From Beijerinckia sp. 28-YEA-48 (GTDB taxonomy: Bacteria > Pseudomonadota > Alphaproteobacteria > Rhizobiales > Beijerinckiaceae): a stretch of DNA of 64,000 nt. Below the pieces are notes generated by a model, which worked only from the letters and a program-made list of their open reading frames with translations, made no database searches and was not told the origin of the DNA. The position numbers and the translations under genes were made by a program. Location: positions 2,266,001 through 2,330,000 of the forward strand of contig NZ_FNSI01000001.1 of assembly GCF_900104955.1 (NCBI RefSeq), read 5' to 3'. The stretch's first letter is position 1; every line of letters starts with the position of its first letter. Shown here in pieces: positions 55,921 through 63,945 of the stretch.

Positions 55921-55965
55921 GGGCCCCTGGCTCCCGGATCACGCTTCGCGTGTCCGGGATGACAC
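55921..55965 (-). repeat. Palindromic dispersed repeat, copy D (inverted)
   Basis: The reverse complement begins GTGTCATCCCGGACACGC and ends GATCCGGGAGCCAGGGGCCC, forming a long inverted pair with copy C. It is followed by GGCTTCGGC as in copy B. Confidence 0.8.
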
Positions 55966-56011
55966 AAAGGCTTCGGCTTCAAAACTGATAACCGCAAAGC
56001 TCTAAACTCGA

Positions 56012-56782
56012 TCAAATCGCCGGCGCGTTCATACGCTCACGCCACCATGTGCCCTTCAGCCACTTCAGCAAATCGTCACCCGACGGCTTGCCGCCATCAA
56101 GCGCGACGACATTGGCCCAGATCAGCGCGAACATGCAGGAGAGCACCGGCGTGCGGCCGAGGAAGGGCGTGCGCGCGATGGGGCCGAAGGTTGGCATGCC
56201 GGTGCCGAGCATGACGATGGCATCGAGCGAGTCGTCGGCGATCGCCTCGAGCGCCTGCTGCGCCGCGCCCGACGGCAGGCTGTAGATCGGATGGAAACTC
56301 TCGCCCGTGGCCTGAGAGGCTTTGGTTTTCGCCGCCACCGTATAACCGCGCGATTCCCAATACGGCGTCGATGCCGCATCGAGATTGCCGTCATAAGGTG
56401 AGATGAGGCCGATGCGCTTGGCGCCCAGGGCGTCGAGGGCCATGCAAACCGAGGTCGCCGCGGTCATCACCGGAATGCCAAGCGCCGCGGACATCTCGCT
56501 GAGCTTCTTGTCCTCCGCCTCCTTGCCGACGAGATAGGACATGCCCGTCGTTGCCACAGCGAGCGCGCCGATCGGCGCATTGGCGAACTGGTTCGTATAA
56601 TTCTGCACAGTGGCGAAATAATCGACCAACCGCTCTTCGATGGTCTTGTGCGGGCTGAGCAGGCGGGCGTTGAGGAAGGCATAGCCCGGTGGCGTCAAGA
56701 TCGCATATTCCGGTTCGACCGTGGTGTTGGCCTGCGGCGTCAGCACGCCGATCACGCCCTTCGGACCATATTCAACACTCAT
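56012..56782 (-). CDS. Asp/Glu-racemase-fold protein (maleate isomerase/arylmalonate decarboxylase family) lacking both catalytic Cys
   Basis: 256 residues starting MSVEYGPKGVIGVLTPQANT, with GGAG 8 nt upstream. The fold motifs ANTTVEPEY, ALAVATTGMSYLVG and DAIVMLGTGMPTFGPIAR match maleate cis-trans isomerases. Where those have ACTSG and SCTG, this protein has ATTGM and LGTGM: both catalytic cysteines are replaced (Thr and Gly). Cys residues exist elsewhere (TSVCMALD, LSCMFAL). It may be a decarboxylase, a binding protein or a divergent isomerase. It is 37 nt downstream of the FAD monooxygenase gene, so the two are likely cotranscribed. Confidence 0.82.
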   Translation of the reverse strand: MSVEYGPKGVIGVLTPQANTTVEPEYAILTPPGYAFLNARLLSPHKTIEERLVDYFATVQNYTNQFANAPIGALAVATTGMSYLVGKEAEDKKLSEMSAALGIPVMTAATSVCMALDALGAKRIGLISPYDGNLDAASTPYWESRGYTVAAKTKASQATGESFHPIYSLPSGAAQQALEAIADDSLDAIVMLGTGMPTFGPIARTPFLGRTPVLSCMFALIWANVVALDGGKPSGDDLLKWLKGTWWRERMNAPAI

Positions 56783-56819
56783 TGTTCTACTCCGAATTCC
56801 TGATCGCACTGTGATTGTA

Positions 56820-58019
56820 TCAGTTGATCGCCGCCGATTGACGCAAGCCGTCGATCATCGAGGACTTCAGCAGATAATCGGTGAGCTGTTCGCGATCGGC
56901 GACGATCTTCTGCAAATCGTGCAGCATTTCGAGGCGCCGGTCCTGATCCTTCTCGCGCATGCGGGCGCGGTTGCGGTCGGCCTGGGCCAGGATCTGATCG
57001 CGCGCGATCGGGCGGCGACGGCGATCGTAGAGATCGAGCCGTTCCAGCGGCGCGCCACCATGCAGCATGTCCTTCAAGGCGCGAGCGAGTTCGAAGGCAT
57101 CGTGCAGGCCGCCATTCAGGCCCATGCCGCCGGACGGTGAATTGAGATGGGCCGCATCGCCTGCAAGCGCCAGGCGACCGTTGTAATAGCGCGGCACAAT
57201 GCGCTGATGGACGCGATAGTCGCGCTTCTCGCCCAGCTCCCAGGCATCACCGCGCGGCAGGATATCGTCCATGCTCTGGCGCAGCATCTTATCGCCGAGC
57301 TGTTCCTCGATCGGCAGATCTTCGCGCGGGTAGATCGAGACACGCCAGCGGCCCGGCACTTTCAGCAGGCTGAAATTGCCCCCCTTCTTCCAGCAATAGC
57401 TGACGTTCGACAGCCCTTCGAGATGATCCTCGAAGGGGAATTGCGTGGTGACGAGCAACGTGATCTCCGGATACGTTTCGCCCTCGAAACTCATCCCCAT
57501 CGTCCGGCGCACCAGACTGCGCGAACCATCGGCACCGACAGCGAAGGGCGCGCGGAACGTTTCGTTGCCGCCCGCCATCTCCACGCGCACCTCGACATGA
57601 TCGCCATTCTCAGTGACGCTTTCGACACGTGCGCCAAACTCGATTTTCGCATTGGGCTCTGCCTGCAGCTTCGCCAACAGCACTTGCGACAGCTTCCACT
57701 GCTCAACCTGCAGGCGGTAGGGATGGCCCGTGTAAGGCGCAAGAACCGATAGATCGAAAACAGCGCGCTCGCCAGTTGGGTGCAGGCGGACCTGCCAGTC
57801 CGGGCAGATCAAGCCCTGCGCCAGAAGCTCTTTCGTCACATCGAGCTGTTCCAGCATGTCCAGCGTCGGCGGATGGAAGGTCGACGCACGCAGATCCTCA
57901 TTGACCTGGCCCTCTGCCTCGAAAATCCGCACTGTGATGCCGGAACGGGCAAGCAGCAGCGCCGTGCACAATCCAACAGGCCCGCCCCCCACGACGATAA
58001 CTTCGCTATCAGCTTTCAC
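56820..58019 (-). CDS. FAD-dependent aromatic monooxygenase (PHBH-like)
   Basis: 399 residues. The Rossmann FAD motif VVGGGPVGLCTALLLARSG is followed by Glu in FEAEGQ. The DG motif is GADGSRSLVRRTMG and the second FAD motif GDAAHLNSPSGGMGLNGG. It belongs to the single-component flavin hydroxylases (UbiH/MhpA/PHBH group), which hydroxylate phenolic rings using NAD(P)H and O2. It is divergent from an ABC receptor gene, 103 nt apart, consistent with uptake and hydroxylation of one aromatic substrate. Confidence 0.88.
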   Translation of the reverse strand: MKADSEVIVVGGGPVGLCTALLLARSGITVRIFEAEGQVNEDLRASTFHPPTLDMLEQLDVTKELLAQGLICPDWQVRLHPTGERAVFDLSVLAPYTGHPYRLQVEQWKLSQVLLAKLQAEPNAKIEFGARVESVTENGDHVEVRVEMAGGNETFRAPFAVGADGSRSLVRRTMGMSFEGETYPEITLLVTTQFPFEDHLEGLSNVSYCWKKGGNFSLLKVPGRWRVSIYPREDLPIEEQLGDKMLRQSMDDILPRGDAWELGEKRDYRVHQRIVPRYYNGRLALAGDAAHLNSPSGGMGLNGGLHDAFELARALKDMLHGGAPLERLDLYDRRRRPIARDQILAQADRNRARMREKDQDRRLEMLHDLQKIVADREQLTDYLLKSSMIDGLRQSAAIN

Positions 58020-58122
58020 GGCTTGAAATAACTCCCGGCGGTTGACCTTGTCCTATCGATAGGACAACTTGCGGCGGGACGTCAAAGCGCCAATCGGCGC
58101 AGGTAAGAACACCGGAGATGAG

Positions 58123-59124
58123 ATGACCAACCGCCGCCAATTGATCAAGGCTTCCGCAGCGCTTGCGGCGACCGCCGTGACCGGCTTTCCGGGCATCGTG
58201 CGCGGCCAGGCGCGCGAATCCCTGACGATCATGACGCCGTTTGGTTTCATTCCCGACTTTATCGAGCTGATGAATGGGGTTTCCGGCGGCCACTTCGCCG
58301 CCCAGGGCCTCGACGCTAAATTGCTCGGTGGACAAGGCACGTCGCAGCCGATCCAGCAGCTCATCACCCGGCAGGTTGATTTCATTCGCGCCTCCGGCAT
58401 CGACGTCATGCGCGCCGTCGCGACGACGAAGACACCGCTCGTCTCCATCGCGACCATGTATCAAGGCTCGACCTTCCACATGATCAGCCTCAAGTCCAAG
58501 CCGATCGAGAAGGCCGAGGATTTGAAAGGCAAAACCGTCGGCATCGTCTCCGTCTCCGGCACGACCGATGTGTTTCTCGATCTCATCCTGGCGAAGGCCG
58601 GCCTGAAGAAGGATGACGTCAAGCGCGAGGTCTCCGGCAACAGCCCCGGCGCGGTGCAGCTGATCAAACAGGGCCGCATCGACTGTTTCATCGCCTCGAT
58701 CCAGGTGGTGGTGGCTCTGGAGCGGTTGAAGGAAGAGGTGATCGCCTGGTCGACCGACCGCTACGCGCCAATGCCTGGCCAGTGCTACGTCACCACCCGC
58801 CAGATCATCGAAGCGCGGCCGGAGGTGCTCAAGCGCGCCATGACGGCCATGCGCGCCTCGGCCGAGGAGATCATGACCCAGCCGCTGCGGCCGATTTTCG
58901 AGCGCGCCGCCAAGAATTTTGAGATTCCGGGCATCCGCGACATCGAGGCCCTGGTGGCGGTGGAGAAGGTGACGGCGGACCGGCTCTGGCTATCGGAAGG
59001 CCGGGAGAACCTGCTGCGCAACGTGCCCAAGCTTTGGCGGAGCGGCGTCGATGCCTTGCGGTCCAATAATATCGGTGATCCCGGCGAGCCGGAGACCCTC
59101 TACACGAACCAATTCCTATCCTGA
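58123..59124 (+). CDS. ABC transporter substrate-binding protein (NMT1/SsuA-like)
   Basis: 333 residues. A twin-arginine-like signal (MTNRRQLIKASAALAATAVT, then VRGQA) precedes a type II periplasmic binding fold: LLGGQGTSQPIQQLITRQVD, LKGKTVGIVSVSGTTDVFLD and LIKQGRIDCFIAS. GGAG precedes the ATG at 58123. The family brings in sulphonates, nitrate, pyrimidine precursors and aromatic acids. No permease or ATPase gene is adjacent. Confidence 0.87.
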   Translation: MTNRRQLIKASAALAATAVTGFPGIVRGQARESLTIMTPFGFIPDFIELMNGVSGGHFAAQGLDAKLLGGQGTSQPIQQLITRQVDFIRASGIDVMRAVATTKTPLVSIATMYQGSTFHMISLKSKPIEKAEDLKGKTVGIVSVSGTTDVFLDLILAKAGLKKDDVKREVSGNSPGAVQLIKQGRIDCFIASIQVVVALERLKEEVIAWSTDRYAPMPGQCYVTTRQIIEARPEVLKRAMTAMRASAEEIMTQPLRPIFERAAKNFEIPGIRDIEALVAVEKVTADRLWLSEGRENLLRNVPKLWRSGVDALRSNNIGDPGEPETLYTNQFLS

Positions 59125-59583
59125 TTATATCAATATACGATATAAATTGACCAGTGAGTCGGCGCCGCGACAAGCCGTGAACCCCTCAGGTTCACGGATC
59201 CCAACGAGATTATAGAAAAGTTGAGACGCACGCGCCTCGGGCGTTTTTCACGTCCGTCCTCTGACCGTTGTCGCGCAATGATGCGGCTCGGCGCACGAAC
59301 AAGGCACGAAAACCATCCTATTATTTTTATATTTATCAGAATGTTACAACGATACACTGATCATTTCGGACGGTCTTGGCTTGGTCGATTTGGCGCTGTT
59401 TCCAATTGGCTTCACCACGACATTCCCGAGGGCGCGCGCCGAGACAATTACAACCATCGTAGTCATCCGGTAGACGGCACGCCCGAGTTACGTTTAAGTC
59501 GCTTAGTGTTTTGAGAATTAGCCGCAATTTGGTTCGCTTTCGATTTTATGCGTGCTGATCCTGCCTCGAACTAGAGACGCCTA
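59125..59583. other. 459-bp intergenic region before the alpha-oxoamine synthase
   Basis: More AT-rich than its surroundings. A perfect 8-bp hairpin CCGTGAAC-CCCTCAG-GTTCACGG lies at 59175-59197, without a T-run. A 97-codon plus-strand frame (59221-59514) has no Shine-Dalgarno or domain and is not annotated. No clear promoter was identified. Confidence 0.5.
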
Positions 59584-60888
59584 ATGGATTCGGTAAGTTC
59601 CGACCTGGAAGAATATGCCCGCCGTCGCATGAAACTGGCCGGATTTTCGGTCATCGGATACGACCATCCCTATTTCGCCCCTCTGGACCGGTTGCGGTCC
59701 GACTTTCGCTCGCGCGGCGACGAGCTGACCACATTCGCCAATTATGACTATCTCGGCCTTTCCGAGGACGAACGCATCCGCAAGGCGGCGATCCAGTCGA
59801 TCAACGAGTTCGGCGTGGGTGTCGGCGGGTCCCGCCTGGTCGGCGGCGAACGCACCTGCCACCGTGCCCTTGAATATGATCTGGCGGCTTTCATCGGTGT
59901 CGACGACACCATCGCCATGGTCAGCGGCTACGGCACCAATATCACGCTCGTCGGCCACCTGTTGACCAAGGGCGACCTGATCCTGATCGACGACCTCGCC
60001 CATAACAGCCTGGTCATGGGCACGCGCCTGTCGCGCGCCACGATCGTTGAGTTTCCGCACAACGACATGGAGCGCCTCGAGGAAATCCTCAAGGAGAAGC
60101 GCAGCCATTTCCGCCGCGTGCTCGTCCTCATCGAGGGGCTCTACAGCATGGACGGCGATGTGCCGGACCTGCCGAAGTTCCTCGAGCTGCGCAATCGCTA
60201 CAACACTTGGTTGATGATCGACGAGGCGCATTCCATCGGCGTGCTCGGCAAGACCGGCCGCGGCATCACCGAGCATTTCGGCCTCGATATGAGCGATGTC
60301 GATCTTGTTGTCGGCACCATGTCGAAGGCTTTCGTCAGCTGCGGCGGCTTCATCGGCGGCAAGCAGATCATCATCGATTGGCTGCGCTTCACCCTGCCCG
60401 GCTTCGTCTACAGCGTCGGCTTGACGCCATCGGTCGCCGCCGCCGTGCGCGAGGCGCTCGACATCATTTCGCGTGAAACCTGGCGCATCGACAAGCTGCG
60501 CGAGAACAGCCGCTATTTCGCTGAACGGGCTCGCTCGCTCGGCCTCAATATCGGCGATGCGATCGCGGAAGGCGTCATTCCGATCATCTTCGACACGTCG
60601 GAGAAGACGATGATCGCCGGACGGGCGCTGCTGCGGGCGGGCTATTACGTGCCGCCGATCGTCCAGATCGGTGTGCCGAAGAACAAGCCCCGGCTGCGCT
60701 TCTTCCTCAATGCTTCGCACACCAAGGCGCAGATCGACGGCGTTCTGGAAGCGCTGGTGGCGGCCATGGATCCGTCGCGGCAACGGGCCCAGTTCTCTTC
60801 GAAACATGCGCCGGCGGCTCCGCCCAACAATGTCGTGCGTTTGGTCGATCCTGAAGCCGAGCCCGGCACAGCGCGCGGAGCGCGCTAA
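59584..60888 (+). CDS. Alpha-oxoamine synthase (serine palmitoyltransferase-like, PLP-dependent)
   Basis: 434 residues. It joins an acyl-CoA or acyl-ACP to an amino acid with loss of CO2. FANYDYLGLSEDERI and GVGVGGSRLVGGERTCHRAL lie in the N-terminal half. Asp in MIDEAHSIGVLGKTGRG contacts PLP, and the Schiff-base Lys is in GTMSKAFVSCGGFIGG. About 40 extra C-terminal residues are low complexity. The family includes serine palmitoyltransferase, KBL, BioF and HemA; pairing with a dedicated acyl carrier is possible but none is adjacent. The upstream Shine-Dalgarno is weak (GAGACG). Confidence 0.85.
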   Translation: MDSVSSDLEEYARRRMKLAGFSVIGYDHPYFAPLDRLRSDFRSRGDELTTFANYDYLGLSEDERIRKAAIQSINEFGVGVGGSRLVGGERTCHRALEYDLAAFIGVDDTIAMVSGYGTNITLVGHLLTKGDLILIDDLAHNSLVMGTRLSRATIVEFPHNDMERLEEILKEKRSHFRRVLVLIEGLYSMDGDVPDLPKFLELRNRYNTWLMIDEAHSIGVLGKTGRGITEHFGLDMSDVDLVVGTMSKAFVSCGGFIGGKQIIIDWLRFTLPGFVYSVGLTPSVAAAVREALDIISRETWRIDKLRENSRYFAERARSLGLNIGDAIAEGVIPIIFDTSEKTMIAGRALLRAGYYVPPIVQIGVPKNKPRLRFFLNASHTKAQIDGVLEALVAAMDPSRQRAQFSSKHAPAAPPNNVVRLVDPEAEPGTARGAR

Positions 60889-60894
60889 TATTTG

Positions 60895-60928
60895 AGCCCC
60901 GACCGCAAGCGGCCGGGGCTTTCTTTTC
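60895..60928 (+). terminator. Rho-independent terminator of the alpha-oxoamine synthase
   Basis: AGCCCCG ... CGGGGCT (60895-60920), with an inner CCGC/GCGG pairing, is followed by TTCTTTTC. It starts 7 nt after the stop codon. Confidence 0.88.
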
Positions 60929-60958
60929 CTGCACGTCAAAACCAAGATCCCCGGCCCA

Positions 60959-61078
60959 ATCGCGTTTCTCACGAGACGCGATTTTCTTTATGGCGTTTCA
61001 CAGCTCGACGAAATCGTCGAGCGCCAAATAGAAAGATCTCAGCAAAACCACGTTTCTACCGAAACGTGGTTTGCTCTA
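60959..61078. repeat. Cluster of three short hairpins, dispersed-repeat type
   Basis: Three perfect hairpins follow one another: ATCGCGT/ACGCGAT (about 60959-60982), GCTCGACG/CGTCGAGC (about 61006-61025), and a 12-bp AAACCACGTTTC/GAAACGTGGTTT (about 61046-61072). The right end GCTCTAG matches the termini of the element at 53606 and contains the stop codon of the convergent MFS gene. Confidence 0.7.
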
Positions 61079-62517
61079 GGACGCGATCTCCTCAAGCCGG
61101 CGTCCGCGCGTTTCAATCATGCCGAGCGCCGCCACAGCGCCGATCGCGGCGACAATCGCAAACATCGCGAAGACCCAGCGTACACCGCCTTGCGCCATGA
61201 TCATGCCGACCAAGGTCGGCGCGACGGCGGAGGCGATCCGCAGCCAGGAGGTCGCAAGCCCAGTGCCGATCGCCCGCAGGCGCGTCGGATAAACCTCCGG
61301 TGTGTAGAGATAAAGCACCGCATTGTTCGAGGCGATCGCCCCATAAGCCAGAGTGGCGATGACGATCACCACGGCGACGCTCGTGGCCCCATTCAGCGCC
61401 AGCACGCCCAGCAGCGCGGCGCTCAATACGAAAAAGCCCACTGTCCAATTCCGCCGCCCAATCCGGTCGATACAAAAGGCGCAGACAAGGAGCACCACGA
61501 CCTGCGCAACATTGGTGAGGGAAGCCGCGCGCAAGGCGTCTTTAAACGGCAGATCATAGACCGTGTGATAGAGCGTCGGCATCCAATTGTTGAGACCGTT
61601 GGCGACGAAAAAGGCGGACGCCCAAAGCGCCCAAGCCACCAGCGTGCGCGTCCGATAGAGCGGCGAAAGCAGTTCACGCCAACGCGTCTCGGCAACGGCC
61701 CCGCTGAGCTGCGGCGGCACGGCGTTGAGCGCTGGCATCGCGTCGCCCTTCAACGGTTCGAAACCAGGAAAGCGCCGGGCCGCGCTCGCTTCAGCCTGAG
61801 CGATGACGACCTTCGCCTCGTCAAGACGGCCGCGGCTGATCAGCCAGCGCGGCGATTCCGGCAGGCGCCACAGAGCCAGAGCCACCATCAAACCCGGCAC
61901 GGCGCCGACAAGAAACAGAGCCTCCCAGCCAAACGCCGGAACCAAGAACGTCGCGATTTGTCCCGTCGTCATAAGGCCAATCGGAAACAGCAATTCGTAG
62001 AGGATGAAAAAGCGGCCCGTCCGCGCGCCCGTGAGAGTTCGCTGATGTAGGCGGCCGCGACTGGCATTTCGCCCCCGACGCCGATGCCCTGCACCAAGCG
62101 GCAAGCAAAGAGCCAAGGCAGGCTGCCGGCAAAGACGCAGACAATCCCCATCACCGACATGATCGCGGTCGCGATCGCAGCGCTGGGGATACGGCCCCTG
62201 CTCTCGGCGAAGCGGCTGAAGAAAAGCGCGCCGACCAACTGCCCAACATAGCTCGCACCGATCAGCCAGCCCACGTCAACCGGGCTCAACTGCCAGAGCT
62301 TGACCAGGATCGGCATGGCGAAAGCAAGCGACAGGGCGTCGAAGGCGTCAAGAAAAGTCGCCGAGCCCATGAGGATGCGCGAGCGCCGATGCCAGGGCGA
62401 GAACGGAATATGTTCAAATCGGGTGATGAGGCGCGCCGCTTCGGGCGATTGATCGATGCTCGTCTTATCAACACCGGCCGTCGGCGCGATGTCCGACACT
62501 ATGGCCTGAGCCTGCAT
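61076..62517 (-). pseudogene. MFS metabolite transporter broken by a frameshift
   Basis: Two frames together encode one 12-helix transporter of about 480 residues. Residues 1-160 (62517 down to about 62020) end inside ISELSRARGR; the continuation GRFFILYELLFPIGLM and the rest, to 61076, are in another frame. Restoring one base at the CCC run 62016-62018 (GGG on the coding strand) rejoins them. Motifs are GRIPSAAIATA (loop 2-3), RLVQGIGVGGEMPVAAAYIS (helix 4-5) and LPESPRWLISRGR. It resembles metabolite:H+ symporters for aromatic or organic acids. It is either a recent pseudogene or a sequencing error. Confidence 0.85.
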
Positions 62518-62620
62518 TGTTCACTCCCGCATTTCTCGTCTGATGAGATCGAGACGGCGGCAATACATGCGGACTCTGCTGCTCCGCTTATTCATATCGT
62601 CGTCGACGTTACTTGATCGT

Positions 62621-62656
62621 CGACGCGACGCGGATGCTTAGCCCCGCGTCGCGTCG
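62621..62656. other. Perfect 13-bp hairpin between the NicC-like gene and the MFS gene
   Basis: CGACGCGACGCGG and CCGCGTCGCGTCG with a 10-nt loop, 22 nt after the monooxygenase stop. No T-run on either strand; possibly an mRNA-stabilising REP-like element or a weak terminator. Confidence 0.55.
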
Positions 62657-62677
62657 AGCAATGGTCGTTGGCTGCGC

Positions 62678-63835
62678 TCAGCTCGCCATCGTCAATTGGT
62701 CGGCGTCCACCAGAGGCACATTCCAGGCGTCATAGCCGTAGAGCCAGGACGGATCGTCATTGCCTTGCGCCATCCAAGTGTTGGCGCTCGAAATTTCCTG
62801 GATGCGCGACGTGCGCGGTTTGCGATTGGCCTCGTAGCGACGGAAAGCGCCTTCGATATCATCGTTGTCGACGCCATCAAGACAGCGCGCGAGGACCGCC
62901 GCGTCCTCGATCGAGGTCGCCGCGCCTTGCGCCATATAGGGCGTCATCGGATGGCAAGCATCGCCCATCAAAGCGACGCGACCGACGCTCCAATACGGCA
63001 GAGGCTCGCGTTCGAGGATCGCCCATTTGTGACAGTCCGGGCAGGCTTCGAGCACCATGCGCACTTCGGGATGGAAGCCTTCGTAAGCAGCGCGCAATTC
63101 ATGCACATCGCCCTTGGTCGACCAGCTTTCCTGGGTCATCCATTCGGTTGTTTCAGGTACGCTGGTGACGAAGTAGAGCTCGCTGCGATCGGCCGCCGTG
63201 TAATAGATCACGATGTGACGATCCGGCCCCCACCACTTGGTGCGTGACGGCGCGATCTCGCCGCTCATCAAATTGCTCTTGAAGACGGCGCGATAGGCGA
63301 TGCGGCCCTTATGGATCGGCGCATCCGGCCCGACGATGAGACTGCGGACCAACGAATGAACGCCATCGGCGCCGATCACGGCATCGGCCTGCGCTTTGCT
63401 GCCATCGGCGAAGGCGAGCGTAACGCCCTTGCCCGATTGATCCAGGCCGACCAGCTTTTTGTTGAGGTGGATAATGTCGGACGGCAGGGTCGAGACCAGC
63501 GCCTCATGCAGATCGGCGCGATGCATGCAGAGGAAGGGCGCACCATAGGCGCTTTCGGGCATCGGCAGTTCGCGCTTGATTTCGCCCGTATCCCAAACGC
63601 GGTTCAAATGCGAATAGGGCTCGAAGGCGATCTTGCGCAGACGCTCTTCGATGCCGATGCCGCGCAAGACGCGCGATGCATTCGGCAGCATCTGAATGCC
63701 GGCGCCAACGCGCAGGAATTGATGCGCCTGCTCATAAACCTGAACGTCTACACCAACCTGGCGCAGCGTCGCCGCTGCGGCCAGGCCGCCCATGCCGGCG
63801 CCAACGATTGCGATAGTGGGACGGCTACGTGCCAT
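62678..63835 (-). CDS. FAD-dependent monooxygenase resembling 6-hydroxynicotinate 3-monooxygenase
   Basis: 385 residues. The FAD motif is IVGAGMGGLAAAATLRQVG. GADGVHSLVRSL and GDACHPMTPYMAQGA follow. Family-specific blocks shared, from memory, with NicC of Pseudomonas putida are TKWWGPDRHIVIYYT, ANRKPRTSRIQEISSANTW and the C-terminal DDPSWLYGYD. NicC hydroxylates 6-hydroxynicotinate with decarboxylation to 2,5-dihydroxypyridine; salicylate hydroxylase is the nearest alternative. It is divergent from a LysR gene. The pathway assignment is inference. Confidence 0.85.
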   Translation of the reverse strand: MARSRPTIAIVGAGMGGLAAAATLRQVGVDVQVYEQAHQFLRVGAGIQMLPNASRVLRGIGIEERLRKIAFEPYSHLNRVWDTGEIKRELPMPESAYGAPFLCMHRADLHEALVSTLPSDIIHLNKKLVGLDQSGKGVTLAFADGSKAQADAVIGADGVHSLVRSLIVGPDAPIHKGRIAYRAVFKSNLMSGEIAPSRTKWWGPDRHIVIYYTAADRSELYFVTSVPETTEWMTQESWSTKGDVHELRAAYEGFHPEVRMVLEACPDCHKWAILEREPLPYWSVGRVALMGDACHPMTPYMAQGAATSIEDAAVLARCLDGVDNDDIEGAFRRYEANRKPRTSRIQEISSANTWMAQGNDDPSWLYGYDAWNVPLVDADQLTMAS

Positions 63836-63945
63836 TGGGAGCTCCTCTCTAAATCCTTCTGAGGACGAAGATGCTCTGGCCTTATAGAAATGTAAAATAT
63901 ATATATTATTCTACTCAAGAACTTTAAAAATACATGAGAGCCAAT
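63836..63945. promoter_or_regulatory. Divergent LysR-type control region
   Basis: A 110-bp AT-rich gap between the NicC-like gene and lysR. A loose dyad TAGAA-N19-TTCTA spans the ATATATATAT tract (about 63885-63913), the kind of site LysR proteins occupy between divergent genes. Confidence 0.4.

Noticed and set aside
59221-59514. 97-codon frame before the alpha-oxoamine synthase
   Set aside because: No ribosome site, no domain, Arg-rich noise typical of non-coding GC-rich DNA.
63870-63910. ICE/Irr-like site in the LysR divergent gap
   Set aside because: The AT tract contains TTCTA and TAGAA pieces but the spacing does not fit TTTAGAA-N3-TTCTAAA.
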